64,000 bases of DNA from Haliclona indistincta (lineage: Eukaryota > Porifera > Demospongiae > Haplosclerida > Chalinidae): positions 4,378,588 through 4,442,587 of the forward strand of contig OZ024785.1 of the NCBI GenBank assembly GCA_964017065.1, in the 5' to 3' direction. Below are positions 43,824-60,700 of this stretch, in pieces. The notes beneath the pieces are model-generated. The model saw nothing but the letters and a program-made list of their open reading frames with translations. It was not told where the DNA came from and ran no database searches. Within the stretch, counting starts at the first letter, position 1; each line of letters begins with the position of its first letter. The position numbers and the translations under genes were made by a program.

Positions 43824-43843
43824 AGCCACGCCTCCTCCCAGAA
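43824..43843 (+). promoter_or_regulatory. Conserved CACC-type box upstream of receptor D
   Basis: AGCCACGCCTCCTCCCAGAA occurs just before the degenerate signal exon. Near-identical boxes precede E, H and G. It may be a promoter or 5' UTR element, or only retained duplicated sequence. Confidence 0.4.
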
Positions 43844-44929
43844 AGCTATCTTGTTGAAAGCTGTAGCTTCTTCGCGAGTTCTCCTCTTGCATACGAAGCA
43901 GCACAGGAAGCAAGTAAGTCACGTACACTAGCTGGTCTATTACAGTAGGTTGTCATTCAATCTTGTGTGTTGCATGTACATGTGTACAAAAGAAAATGGC
44001 AGCTATAGCTAGCTAGCCCACTATGTGCTTTGTAGTGAGCACATTCTCTGTCTTTCTGAAAGACAGGTTGTGCAGTAAATATGACATTTGATGTTTTGTG
44101 CTGACTGCTTAATGCACGTAGGTATCACCATTCCTCCACGACCTGTCAATGTCTCCATCAATGGATCAATTAAGTGCATAGCTGAGTTCACTTGTACTGC
44201 TGTTGGTAATAGCTTCACTTAGCAAGTCAATGAACAACCAATTGACGAAGGAACATTAACGGAAGTGATTGCAACAACTGTGACAGTGAATGGAACACTG
44301 AATATTCGCATGTCAACACTGAGACTGACAGTGCATATGTCAATGGTGTAAACATTTACCTGGTTTGCTGTTAGCTTTTCTCCTGGTTTATCCATTATTG
44401 AGAGCAACCCAGTAATACTGCTGATACAAGGTATAAGTTTCTGACTATTGGGATGATGCATGATCTAATACTAAACACAGAGTCAGTCAGTGATCTCACT
44501 GTGGTCTCCATCGACTCCACTAGCTATAGCTACTGTCCTCATCTCCTGGAGCCCTCCCTTCACTCTGGAGGGGGTACCCATCCTGGGCTACAATGTCACC
44601 ATCACCAACACCACCAGTGGAGAGACAATGTCAGTAGAGGGGGACACTACCTTGAGGATATCCTTGAGTGTTATTTTGCTACTTGTAATAGAATTTTTAT
44701 CTCAACTGATAGTAATATTTTTGTCTGATCAAGTCACTCTAGCAGACTATTCTTCTCAGTCACAAGATGCTGATGATGGCGAACTGGTACTTAATTTGAA
44801 ATAAAAAATAAAGTGCACATTTGCCACTTTGTGTTGTTTTGTATTCAGGTGTTGCCATCTCTGAAGCGCACTAATAGTCAGCCATGCATTGTTGATGGTT
44901 TAGCTGAAAAAGAATCAACCCTATTCTGA
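43824..44929 (+). pseudogene. Receptor D: broken Ig-FN3 receptor
   Basis: A degenerate signal-peptide exon (to about 43911, no ATG in the expected place, but GCACAGGAAGCAAGTAAG retained) precedes an Ig exon at 44122-44430. In the Ig exon the core Trp codon has become TAG (after GNSFT) and a second stop follows VHMSMV. The FN3 exon (from about 44480) lacks the usual acceptor, has a small insertion near 44520, and stops being FN3 after GDTT. No stalk or transmembrane exon follows. Two late tail exons survive: 44727-44790 (YSSQSQDADDGEL) and 44848-44929 (LPSLKRTNSQPCIVDG), homologous to tail exons of G at about 61003-61080 and 61127. So D once belonged to the G class. The large inverted-repeat element begins just after it. 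Confidence 0.82.
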
Positions 44930-45665
44930 ATGTTCAAGTCATCCTTTTGATTCTTTAACTCAGATGTACTGTCACTGGAGTTTTGGTCCGGGTAAAATCG
45001 GTCCGGGCGGACCATTTTTACCGTGGAAGTTTTGGTCCGGCGGACCAAAATTACCGGTAAAAATGGTCCGCCATTGGAAATATTTGTCCGGCCAGTCCGC
45101 GCCACTCACGCAAGTGAATCACAAAGCTTCCAGGCATTTCTATGGCATAAGAAGCTTCCAAGCATTAGCTTCCAAACAGCTAATGCTTCCAGCTTCCAGG
45201 CATTTTAATCAAGAAGACTCTCTCAGCTCCTGGAAAAGTTCTTGTCCTCTTTTAATCCTTCTCAGCCCTGTATATTTCATTTCTACTGTCCCTGTGGCAA
45301 CTGCTTTTCAAGTCATCATTGTCACTAATATTTCTACTATAATATCTACTAGTTTATTCCTGGCTGCTAGTCTCAGGCTAGTTGTCCATCAGTACACTCT
45401 TGAACTTTGGTCCTACATTAGCTCCTGTGTTGTATTGTAAGTTGTAATAATAATAATGAAGAGTAAAACCCTAGCTTGATCGTAGGCAACACTTTCAGGC
45501 GTCCTACGAAGACTTTAGCTAGATCGGTGATAAATTATTCATGATAACAGACTTCACATTCGATCAATTGAATTTTGTGAAGTACAACATCATTGTTTAT
45601 AATAATATGGCAAAAAATTGAAACTGCGGAAAAATTATCAAGATCAAAACAGTACATTGAACTAC

Positions 45666-48600
45666 CTAATATGCACAGCAAAGAGAGCAAAACCATTGCT
45701 TAGGCTTAGTAGTTGAAGTAAACACGCACAAGTCTTTGTGGTACCAAAGTTTACACTGGTTGCACTTGATCATTTCTTCGCTGAAATGATCTGGCATTCG
45801 GCAACTGCAAAAAACTTGAATATGGTAGCTCTTCTTCACAGCACTTCTTCTCTCTCTTCCTTTTTTTGCAGTGGGAAAGTCGGATAGCTGACTAGCCACC
45901 AAGCATTGACGGAGATGTTCCCTCATTTCAGATTGCTTGAACTTGAACGAACTAGGGTGGCAGCCACTGGCCAAAACTCCTGCAAAAGCAATTGCAAATA
46001 AGCCGCAGTCAGACCCACCCTCTTGTTGCTGTGTCGGCCTATACCTGTATAACGTATTAATAAGCTGTAAACAACAAAACATTATCTAATGAAGGGTGAA
46101 ATTGTAAATTGGGGAGTCGAAATTACCGATAATTGTATTATGGTAGAAATAACACATAATTCAAGGAGACCACCCTCTGAGCAGAGGGGAATTCGGAGAG
46201 AATGTTACAATACATCTCGGTTTTTGACGACAATTGAATGCTATCGGGATCTTTTCGATCAAAACTTAGATGCAAAGTGATAAGCAAATATGTATTATAA
46301 CATACCTCACTGTAATGACATCTTGGTCTGTGTGCAAGAGAGCTGCTATCTGACTCTGCAATTCTTTGCTCAATTCTTTGGTCTCTATAAACAGTGAGTC
46401 AAACACATCCACTTCAGCTTGCTGACATCCAATTGTTGATATCGTCACCCAGTGAGCTTGGCCATCATGTAAAACTTGGACGAATTCTCCTTGCATCACG
46501 TCAAAGGCTAACGTCATTCCTAGAGCAACATCTTGTAGACCTTGAATGTGGGGATAAGCCTGCTTGATCAGCAGCTGACTAGCATTAACTAAGGAATCAT
46601 TCAGCCATCTTCCATGAGTCAGAATCTGCTCGTCTTTAACTGTTAGGTTTGACACCCAATGTGATGGTGGTTCCGGTGATGGTGTTTTGTAGGTGTCAAG
46701 GTCAACGATGGATGCTTCAAAATCTGATTCACATCGTTTCCTCTTTCTGGCACAACTTCTTTGCTTCAAGGCAAGGGCGGTTACGTTGCTGGTGTGTGTT
46801 GGTACTATTCGTGTATTCAAGGCCTTAATGACAAAGACAAAGAAAAAATTATTATTTTGTTATGAAAAAAATTGCTTACTTCAGAGATGAGAAAGGTACA
46901 TGTGCTAGTATCGACAGCGATATTGGGTTCTAATTTGGCAATTGGTGAAAGGTGAAGATCAGGTATGAGATATGGGAAGAGCTCTCTTTTACATGACGAG
47001 TCACAGACTGAACTATTAGTAAAGGGTGCCTAAATCAACAATATACAATTAAGTGGTGCTACGCGTAAATGTAAATTATACCTGAAATGACATCGAAGAT
47101 TCAAATGATGGATGTCTTGTTATGAATGGAGGGGTGGAAGGATGTGGTTGCTACAATAAAAGGAGAAACAAGTTTTAATTGAGCACACACAACATTAGTC
47201 GAGGGTAACAATAGCATTATGTTAAACATAAGTGTTGACTTACCGCAGCAACAGAAGGCAGTGATGGAGATCCGGCAAAAGTAAGCTGACCAGAAGAAGT
47301 GGCGAGATTATTGCCAGTATGAATTTTGATGTTTCTGCTTGCATCAGTGTTCCCAGTCTTAGCGTGAGTCTTAGATAGAGTGTTGCCAGTCTTAGCATCA
47401 GTGTTGCCGGTCTTAGCGTGAGTATTGTCGGTCTTAGCGAGAGTGTTGCCGGTCTTAGCAATCTTAGCTTGAGTGCTGCTGGTCTTAGCGAGAGTGTTGC
47501 CAGTCTTAGCGAGAGTGTTGCCGGTCTTAGCGAGAGTGTTGCCGGTCTTAGCGAGAGTGTTGCCGGTCTTAGCGATCTTAGCTTGAGTGTTGCCGGTCTT
47601 AGCGAGAGTGTTGCCGGTAAGCAGACTGTCAATGGTTGAGGTGAACTGCAAAGGAGGAGGCAGCGGAGGGATAGAGAAATCTTCAAAGCTTACTCTTGCC
47701 TGCAGAGAAAAAAGCAATAAAGTAACATTTTAGAAACCATAATTATCTGCTTTAGCCATGGCAGGAATTACTCACAATAGTGATGTAACAATTAATGATA
47801 AAGGAACAAAATCTATGCCATAATATGTACGACAGTAATGTTAACATGAAAAAGTAGTTATTTGAACCTGAAGTGCAATCAAAGTATCATCATCTGTGTC
47901 ATTCAGTGGTTCACGAAGGGGACTCAAGAAATCATCATCATCATAATCGTCTTCATCTGTGTCATACTGCGGGTCATGAAGGGGACTCAAGAAATCGTCT
48001 TCATACTGCGGGTCAGGAAGGGGACTCAAGAAATCGTCTTCATTCTGTGGGTCATGAAGGGGACTCAAGAAATCGTCATCATCATCGTCTTCATCTGTGT
48101 CATACTGCAGGTCACGAAGAGGACTCAAGAAATCGTCATTTGTAGCCTGTATAGAGTAGAAGTAACAAAAATTAAGCAGTGCTACAGTAAATATTGCTAG
48201 TACTCACAGAATTGCCTTGCTTGTATGGCTTGATGTGTGCACCGGTCGCCTTTAGCACATTCGTCCCATCTTGTGAAGTGAGCTGGTATACACCTCGAGT
48301 GAGAACAGCTGATATAACGAATGGACCAACGTATCGCTCATCCAGTTTCCCGCCCTTTCTCTTCTTCCGCTTGAAATCTTTCTTCAAAACCAGCTGGCCT
48401 TTCTTGAAGAGATCGGGGTTGCTGTGCTTCTTGTCAAAAGCTAATTTCTGCTTTTCTTGTGCCTTTTTGATATTTGCTTTTGCTGTGTCCAATTGAGCAG
48501 TCCATATTCGTTGAAGTTCATCCTGATCTGGGTCTTGAAGGTTAGCGTATTTTACAGCTACCTCCTCACTGCTGGCTTTACGCACATTGATGTCAATGGG

Positions 48601-49923
48601 TAATGTTGCTTGCCGATTGAACATCAGCTGGAATGGTGTAAACCCAGAAGATTCGTGGCGAGATGTATTGTATGCAAACACACAGTTGTCCAAGTAGGTG
48701 GCCCACTCCTCCTTCTTCTTCTTGTAGCAATACTTCACTAACATCCGCTGCATTGTTTGGTTCCATCGCTCTACCAATCCATTAGCCTATATAATAATGA
48801 TTTAAAGTGTTATAATCACGCACTTCAGTAAATTGAGCTATTTTCACCTGTGGATGATACGGAGTTGTTAGTCGCCTTTTTATGCCAAGAAGATTAGCCA
48901 ATCTTTTATCGAGCTTGTTGTCAAACTGCCTTCCATTGTCGGAAATGATGACATTGGGAAGACCCATACGCATGAATACCTAGAAAGCAATGATGCAAAT
49001 ATAATTATTTATGCACATGTTTACAAACTTTGAACAGACACGTGGCTACAGACGATGCCTCCTTGTTGGTAGTTGGGACTGCCTCGACCCACTTGGTGAA
49101 GTAGTCCGTGATTGTTAATATGTAGAGGCTCCCATCAGTGGCAGGTGGCGAAATGGGTCCGACAAAATCAATACCCAACATGTGCCATGGAGCCTTTACA
49201 GCAATCGGATTCAACTGTGGTGTGCCTGTTGTCAACTTTCTGTTCATCCTTTGACAGACATCACAAGCTGATAACTGCAATAAATGACAAAAAATATTGC
49301 AAGCATGGATTATACAATGTAGTAGAACCAACAGTCACACAGTAAACTGGTCAAGTATCATTATACAATTGATCGTACTCGCTTTTCTCTTGCAGGCGAG
49401 TAAGCAAATAATGCTATCCAACGAACAAATATGCCCACGGCCAAGCATGATAATTCTCAATGCACATTATAGTTAACATACCATATCTGTAACATCTTTT
49501 AGCAACCCATGCCACATGAACCGTTCTTTAATGCGATGAATGGTTCTGGTTCGCCCCAAGTGTCCAGCAGTACTGTCGACATGACAGGCACGCAATATTT
49601 TTTGCCTCTCGGTGATGTTTTGGATGTACCGCAGCAGAACATCTCCCTACATTGGTGAATTATGAAATATTTAGCTTATAATTCATTTTGATAAATCCTT
49701 GACTTACTCTTCCTTTAATCTTGTGCTTGTAAAAAAGCTCTCCGTCAATAACAGCAAACTTCTTCGCCTTCCGTCTAATCGTTCTTTTTCTGCTGTCGCT
49801 GCATCCCTCGGGATATGACTGGTTTACAGCATATTGATAGGCTAGTTCGACAAGATCATCGTCAATCTCCTCATCACCGCTTCCATTCAATATCCAAGTT
49901 GTCTTGACTGGCGCTTCTGCCAT
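45666..49923 (-). CDS. Integrase-Ulp1 protease-PHD transposase, 11 exons, apparently intact
   Basis: Exons on the reverse strand: 49923-49708, 49646-49482, 49274-49029, 48979-48848, 48786-48208, 48146-47868, 47699-47244, 47150-47082, 47029-46880, 46823-46306, 46044-45666. All junctions keep frame (phase 0, last one phase 2), giving 1062 residues. An HHCC zinc finger (HVDSTAGH ... ACDVC, x6 and x29 spacing) precedes the catalytic core: Asp in GIDFVGP (about 163), Asp in IISDNGRQF (about 223), Glu in NGLVERWN (about 259), so D-x59-D-x35-E. A GPY/F-type motif (ERYVGPFVI) closes the integrase. Then come acidic DDFLSPL repeats (447-539), AKTGNTL repeats (540-691), and a Ulp1/C48-like protease with His (AHWVTIS), Asp (VFDSL) and Cys (GGSDCGLFAIAF). 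A C-terminal PHD finger follows (FCSCRMP ... KCNQCKLWYHKDLC ... WFCSLC). The integrase would cut and join element ends; roles of the other domains are inferred. Confidence 0.88.
47340..47640 (-). repeat. Tandem 21-bp coding repeat (AKTGNTL)
   Basis: About a dozen copies of a unit coding for AKTGNTL or close variants (AKIAKTGNT, AKTHAKTGNTD), within exon 7 of the transposase gene. The DNA unit is GCTAAGACCGGCAACACTCTC on the coding strand with small changes. Forward-strand frames of similar length are only the antisense of this repeat. Confidence 0.9.
47880..48140 (-). repeat. Acidic coding repeat (DDFLSPLxDPQ)
   Basis: Five copies of DDFLSPL followed by x-D/E-P and Asp/Glu-rich spacers (YDTDEDD) form exon 6 of the transposase. 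Unit length varies because the acidic spacer varies. This is likely a disordered linker between integrase and protease. Confidence 0.88.
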
Positions 49924-50403
49924 TGTGGATCGATGTCTTCTGACAGCGCACTACAGATTCCGGTGTAGATCTAGCCGAGGATCTAGCTAAACTCCAGGCC
50001 TTGTGAACATAGGGTCTACACGTGTTCAAGTGCCTGAGCCATGGTAGAACTGTTCTGATTGGTCACATAGCTCTGTAGCAGCTATTGACGACGACGCTTT
50101 CTTCTGATTGGTCGAATCTCAGCCCTGCTTGCGAGCCGGCTTGTTAGCAGCAGTTGTTGCTGATGACAGACTGGCCGGAAAAAATGGTCCTATACCCGGA
50201 CCATAATTTCCAGAGTCGGACCAATTTTTCCAGGAAAATTTGGTCCGGGCGGACCAATTTTACCGGTAATTTTGGTCCGCCGGACCGAAATTTCCGCGGA
50301 CCAAAATTTCCGTGACAGTACTAGTACGTACACGTCTCACTGTTAACGTTATGTAGCTAGTACGAATTATTCATCGGCTTGCGCTATAATATAATGATTC
50401 ATA

Positions 50404-50420
50404 AGCCACACCTCCTCTCA
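50404..50420 (+). promoter_or_regulatory. Conserved CACC-type box upstream of receptor E
   Basis: AGCCACACCTCCTCTCA lies 15 bp before the proposed ATG at 50436. Matching boxes precede the signal-peptide exons of D (43824), H (55441) and G (57678). Function is inferred from conservation only. Confidence 0.4.
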
Positions 50421-50435
50421 AAAGGCAGCGCAATC

Positions 50436-55126
<4,691 letters not shown>

Positions 55127-55440
55127 ATCGAAGTTGTGTGCATTGTGAACAATAATATTTTTAATACATGTTACCACCAGCTAGTCTTTCGTCTTGATTT
55201 ATAATGTTTAACACATGTACACACACCATATCACTGAAAGTGGATGGTCTCGAGTAGGCCCAGCAATTGCATGCAGTTCACTGCTAGGAGTGAGATAGTC
55301 CTATAGCAACAGATGCATGTATAACTGACTTGACTGATAGATTCTGATCATACACAGAATGCTCACAAGATTTGCAATGTAAGCTGGAATGTACCAGATT
55401 GCTGTACTGTTATTCATGATCATGTTGTGGCTGAATCTTG

Positions 55441-55460
55441 AGCCATACCCCCTCCCAGAA
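55441..55460 (+). promoter_or_regulatory. Conserved CACC-type box upstream of receptor H
   Basis: AGCCATACCCCCTCCCAGAA, seven bases before the ATG of pseudogene H; same box as upstream of D, E and G. Confidence 0.35.
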
Positions 55461-55467
55461 TACAAAC

Positions 55468-57514
55468 ATGGTTTCCTTCACCCGCTTGTTCGTACTACTC
55501 GTGCAGTCGTGCTTACTGTAGCTTCCTGGTATATGCCTCTTGTTGCTGCACAGGAAGCAAGTAAGTCACGCACACTAGCTAGCCTAGTACAGCAGGTAGT
55601 CATTCAATAGCGAGCTCGGTGCGTGGGCATGTTCATGCGGCCGGAAATGTCTCCACCTTTTTCAATTCAAAAAGTGGAATCGAGTGCCGTTTCAGTGGCT
55701 AAAAACCACCCCAAGGTTTTCAGATACGCTGATTCCAACCATAAATTATGTAATTTAAGCTGATAATTCTTGGAAACAATGCTGTTTTGCTATGATCAAT
55801 CAGAGCTAGATCCACTGACAATACCCCAGCAAATTGTTAATCAAAAATTGTTTTTCATAGTCAAACAGTTTGGAATTTTAGCACCGATTCTAACAAAATT
55901 TAGATTTGTGTGCTGCTAAAGGTTAGCAGAAGCTACCTAAAACAACTAGTAATTTATTCAGACAGTTCAAACTTTTTAGTGTACATTGCTGCATTCAATT
56001 TTGTGTGTTGTACGACTACATTCAAAATAGCAGCTATAATAATTATAGTTGCTTAGCCCGAGCTCACAACGTATTTAAACATACACAGTAAACTGCAGCT
56101 ATTATACCTTTCTGTACAGCAATCACAAAGCAATAGTTATGCAATCAGAAGCCAATCTGAGCAAATTTTCACTTATGATCGAAGCAAGATAATACCGTGT
56201 TCTACTTGCATTGCTAGTTTCAAAGCTTAAATTTCAGCGCGTGCTACACACCGAACCAGGTGATGCGCTAACTCACGAACAGAGCCTTATGACTAAATTC
56301 CTTACAATTCATTTTCAAGCAAATATCTGTGAGAGCTATGTACTTACCTTTGCATGACTGCTAGTTGGTCATTATGTATGTTTCCAAATAGCTAAGTAAC
56401 TAGCCTCATGCATACCCAATCTTTTTTCTGTCTTCTTGCATTAGCTGTTCATGCAACACCATCACCAATGGGACCTAGTGAATCTACTGTTGGTTAGTTA
56501 ATATGAATTTTTATTTTGTTAATAATTTTTATACCTAGCAGAATTTGGTATTATTAGTGCTGTTGGCTGTGACAGCCATTATTGTTGTTGTTAGTAGACA
56601 GTCAAAGCGTAAAAAGCAAGCAAGTATGATACCTTGTAAGCTCAATACAAGATTCATTTTAAATTAATTATTATCATTATTTTTTTGTTATAGCATCTGA
56701 ATTCGAATGTTCTATGGATCCGCCTGTAAGCAGCATGTGTCACATGATGTACATTGTACATTGTTCTAAAGACAGTCCATATACTGTAGCTATATTTTAT
56801 GATGCTAATAATTATTTTCTTTGCCGCCATATGTAGATTTCTTTGGAAAGAGAAGGGGCTAGCTTAAATATTGTGAGTACATTTTTATACAGCAATGTAA
56901 AGGTATTTACATGTAAACAATGTTTTTCTATTAGAAGTCAAAAAGCCAGCAACCTGAAACACAGTTAACCGCTGAAGACAGTACTGTTCCACCGAGATCT
57001 CCACTTCTTGGTTCTCAATATAGAGCAAGTACTAGTCGTCATGATCCGAAAAAATATCAAGTAATTGGCGACCAATTAGCATCTGAATTTGCTATGGATC
57101 CGCCTGTAAGCAGCATGTGTCACATGATGTACATTGTATACTGTATAGTTATATTTTATGATGCTAATAATTATTTTCTTTGCCGCCATATAAATTATGT
57201 AGGAAAGAGAAGGGGCTAGCTTAAATATTGTGAGTACATTTTTTTATACAGCAATTAAGGTATTTACATGAAAATAATTCTTTTCTGTTAAAAGTCACAA
57301 AGCCAGCAATCTGAAACACAGTTAACCGCTAAAGACAGTATTGGTGCAAAGAGTTCTCCACTAGTTCTTGGTTCCCATTCTAGTGCAAGTCCTATTTATG
57401 ATTACCTAAAAGAACAGGCTACTGACAACCAATTACCACCAAGAGCGACAGTAATGGTTATTGCTGTCAATGGAAAGCAAACTGAATATTCTATTTTTGG
57501 GGTACCCAAATCAG
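55468..57514 (+). pseudogene. Receptor H: broken copy lacking Ig and FN3
   Basis: The signal exon (55468-55560) starts like that of E (MVSFTRLFVLLV) but has an 8-bp insertion, repeating part of CTCGTGCAGTCGTG, that shifts the frame into a TAG. No Ig or FN3 exon follows. The stalk exon 56445-56492 is retained. The transmembrane exon (56542-56635) lacks the glycine-rich start and half of the helix seen in G, which shifts its frame. Tail exons from 56699 to 57514 are well preserved, including one segment intact here but broken in G (PRATVMVIAVNGKQTEYSIF). No functional membrane receptor can be made. Confidence 0.85.
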
Positions 57515-57677
57515 GTAAAGAAGTACATGTAAATGCATTATGACTGGCTTGACTGGCTTGACTGGCTTGACTGATAGGTTCTGATCACACACAGAATGCA
57601 CACCAGATTTACAATGTAAGCTGGAATGTACCGGATCGCTGTACTGTTATTCATGATCATGTTGTGGCTGAATCTTG

Positions 57678-57697
57678 AGCCACACCCCCTCCCAGAA
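57678..57697 (+). promoter_or_regulatory. Conserved CACC-type box upstream of receptor G
   Basis: AGCCACACCCCCTCCCAGAA lies seven bases before the ATG at 57705 and matches the boxes of D, E and H. Confidence 0.4.
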
Positions 57698-57704
57698 TAC
57701 GAAC

Positions 57705-60700
57705 ATGGTACATGTTCTTTCCTTCACCCTGTTCGTACTACTCGTGCTTACTGTAGCGTCTTGGTATATTCCTCCTGTAGCAGCACAGGAAGCAAGTAAG
57801 TCACGCACACTAGCTAGCTCGCCTAGTACAGCAGGTAGTCATTCAATAGCGAGCTCGGTTGCGTGGGCATGTTCATGCGGCCGGAAATGTATCCACCTTT
57901 TTCAATTCAAAAAGTGGAAATTGTCTTTCGCGACGTCTGAGTGCCGTTTCAGTGGCTAAAAACCACCCAAGGTTTTCAGATACGCTTATTCCAACTAATT
58001 ATGAAAATTAATTTAAGCGGATAATTCCTGGAAACTATGCTGTTTTGCTATGGATCAATCAGAGCTAGATACAAAACCACAGCAAATATTATTGTTAATC
58101 TAGTCAAACAGTTCATAGTCAAACAGTTTGCAATTTTAGCACCGATTCTAACAAAATTTAGATTTTTGTGCTGCTAAAGGTTAGCAGAAGCTACTTAAAA
58201 CAACTATTTTATTCAGATAGTTTAAACTTTTTAGCTACATTCAATCTTGTGTGTTGTATGTCTACATTCAAAATAGAAGCTATATAGTTATAGTTGCTTA
58301 GCCGAGCTCACAACGTATTTAAACATGCACAGTAAATTACAGCTATTATACCTTTCTGTACAGCAATCACAAAGCAATAGTTATGCAATCAGAAGCCAAT
58401 CTGAGCAAATTTTAACTTATTATTGAAGCAAGATAATACTGTGTTCTACCTGCATTGCTAGTTTCAGACTTTAAATTTCAGCGCGTGCTACAAAACCGAA
58501 CCAAGTGATGACTAATTCCTTACAATTCATTTTCAAGCAAATATCGACTTTAGCTTGTGTTGCACGTTTTTTCGCTTGTTTTTCAGCAAGCGACGAGAAA
58601 TCCTGCCAACAGACAGACAGACACAACACGACTACTGTTTGTACTGTATATGCCCCATGGCTCCACCCACCGAGGCATAATAAGCATAAATGTAGTCTTA
58701 GTCTTTATGAAAAGTAAGCTGTGTAGTAATTATAACATTTGATCTGTTGTTTCTGTGCTAACTCCTGATACTGTATTGCAGATATTACTGTTCCTCCACG
58801 ATCCGTCAATGTCTCTATCAATGGAGTGGCTGAGTTCACCTGTACTGCTGTTGGCAATAGCTTCACTTGGGAAGCCAATGAACAACAGATAGATGAAGGA
58901 ATGGTAGTCATTACATCTACCATGACAGTGAATGGAACACTGAATATTCGCATGTCAACACTGAGACTGACAGTGTCTTTTACTGACAATACTGTAAACA
59001 TTACCTGCTTTGCTGTTAGCTTTTTTCCTGGTTTAACCATTACCGAGAGTAACCCAGTAATACTGCTGATACAAGGTATAAGTTTCTGACATTTGAGATG
59101 ATCCATGATCTCATGCTAAAATTAATACAGGTCCATTAGAGTCAGTCAGTAACCTCACTGTGGTCTCCATCAACTCCACTACTGTCCACATCTCCTGGAG
59201 TCCTCCCTTCACTCTGGAGGGGGTACCCATCCTGGGCTACAATGTCACCATCACCAACACCACCAGTGGAGAGAATGAGACAATGTCAGTAGAGGGGGAC
59301 ACTACCATGCTGTACTACTCCATTGACCATCCTGATCCTGACAACAACTTCACTGTCACTGTGGTACCCATCAATGGAGCTGGACTAGGACAAGCCATGA
59401 TAAAAGCATTTTTAGTGAGCTTGTCTAGCTGCTGACCCTCTCCACGCCATATTTGATCCAGATATGCTTATTTCAATGTCACTCTCTCCAATGTCTACTT
59501 CAACACAATTTGTTGCATCACTCACTTCTTCTGCTACTATCTGTGAGAAATATGTACTTACTTTTGCATGACTGCTAGTTGGACACTATGTATGTTTCCA
59601 AATAGCTAAATAGCACAATATTTTGTTGAATCTTGTGTTTTATGTCTTCTTGCATTAGCTGTTCATCCAACACCATCACCAATGGGACCTACTGAATCTA
59701 CCGTTGGTCAGCTAGTATGAATTATCATTTTTTGTTATTAATTACCTAGCAGAAATTGGTATTATTATTGGAGGAATCATTGGAGGACTCATAGTGACTG
59801 TGTTAGTGCTATTGGCTGTGACAGCCATTATTGTTGTTGTTAGTAGACAGTCAAAGCGTAAAAAGCAAGCAAGTATGATACCCCCTTGTAAGCTCAATAC
59901 AAGATTCATTTGGTTGTTTTAATATTATCATTATTGTTTTGTTATAGCATCTGAATTCGAATGTTCTATGGATCCGCCTGTAAGCAGCATGTGTCACATG
60001 ATATACATTGTACATTGTTCTAAAGACACTCTGTATACTGTAGCTATATTTTATGATGCTAATATTGCCGCCATATGTAGATTTCTTTGGAAAGAGAAGG
60101 GGCTAGCTTAAATATTGTGAGTACATTTTTATACAGCAATGTAAAGGTATTTACATGTAAATAATGTTTTTCTATTAGAAGTCACAAAGCCAGCAGCCTG
60201 AAACACAGTTAACCGCTGAAGACAGTAGTGTTCCACCGAGATCTCCACTTCTTGGTTCTCAATATAGAGCAAGTACTAGTCGTCATGATCCAAAAAAATA
60301 TCAAGTAATTGGCGACCAATTAGCATCTGAATTTGCTGTGGATCCACCTGTAAGCAGCATGTGTCACATGATGTACATTGTATACTGTATAGTTATATTT
60401 TATGATGCTAATAATAATTATTTTCTTTGCCACCATATAAATGATGTAGGTTTCTTTGGAAAGAGAAGGGGCTAGCTTAAATTTTGTGAGTACATTTTTA
60501 TACAGCAATTAAGGTATTTACATGTAAATAATTCTTTTCTATTAAAAGTCACAAAGCCAGCAATCTGAAACACAGTTAACCGCTAAAGACAGTATTGGTG
60601 CAAAGAGTTGTCCACTAGTTCTTGGTTCTCATTCTAGTGCAAGTCCTATTTATCATTACCTAAAAGAACAAGCTACTGACAACCAATTACCACCAAGAGC

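Larger units (their letters stand above)
44965..50322. mobile_element. 5.4-kb Ginger-like DNA transposon
   Basis: Terminal inverted repeats of about 130-150 bp (44965-45097 and 50170-50322) begin GTACTGTCAC and contain many GGTCCG and CGGACC units; both arms end at CCGGCCAGTC. They enclose a single 11-exon reverse-strand gene for an integrase-protease-PHD protein. Gypsy-type integrase between terminal inverted repeats, without gag, reverse transcriptase or LTRs, is the definition of Ginger-type elements. I could not identify a clear target duplication; exact borders are uncertain by a few bases. Confidence 0.82.

Noticed and set aside
47418..47639. Forward-strand frame rich in VAGLSES repeats
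   Set aside because: It is the antisense reading of the AKTGNTL coding array in the transposase gene; any frame through a 21-bp repeat stays open.
47862..48200. Forward-strand frames with repeated KGTQEIV or EGDSRNR
   Set aside because: Antisense of the acidic DDFLSPL array in the same gene.
44965..50322. Interpretation as a Ty3/gypsy LTR retrotransposon
   Set aside because: Integrase is present but there is no gag, protease of aspartic type, reverse transcriptase or LTR, and the ends are inverted, not direct.
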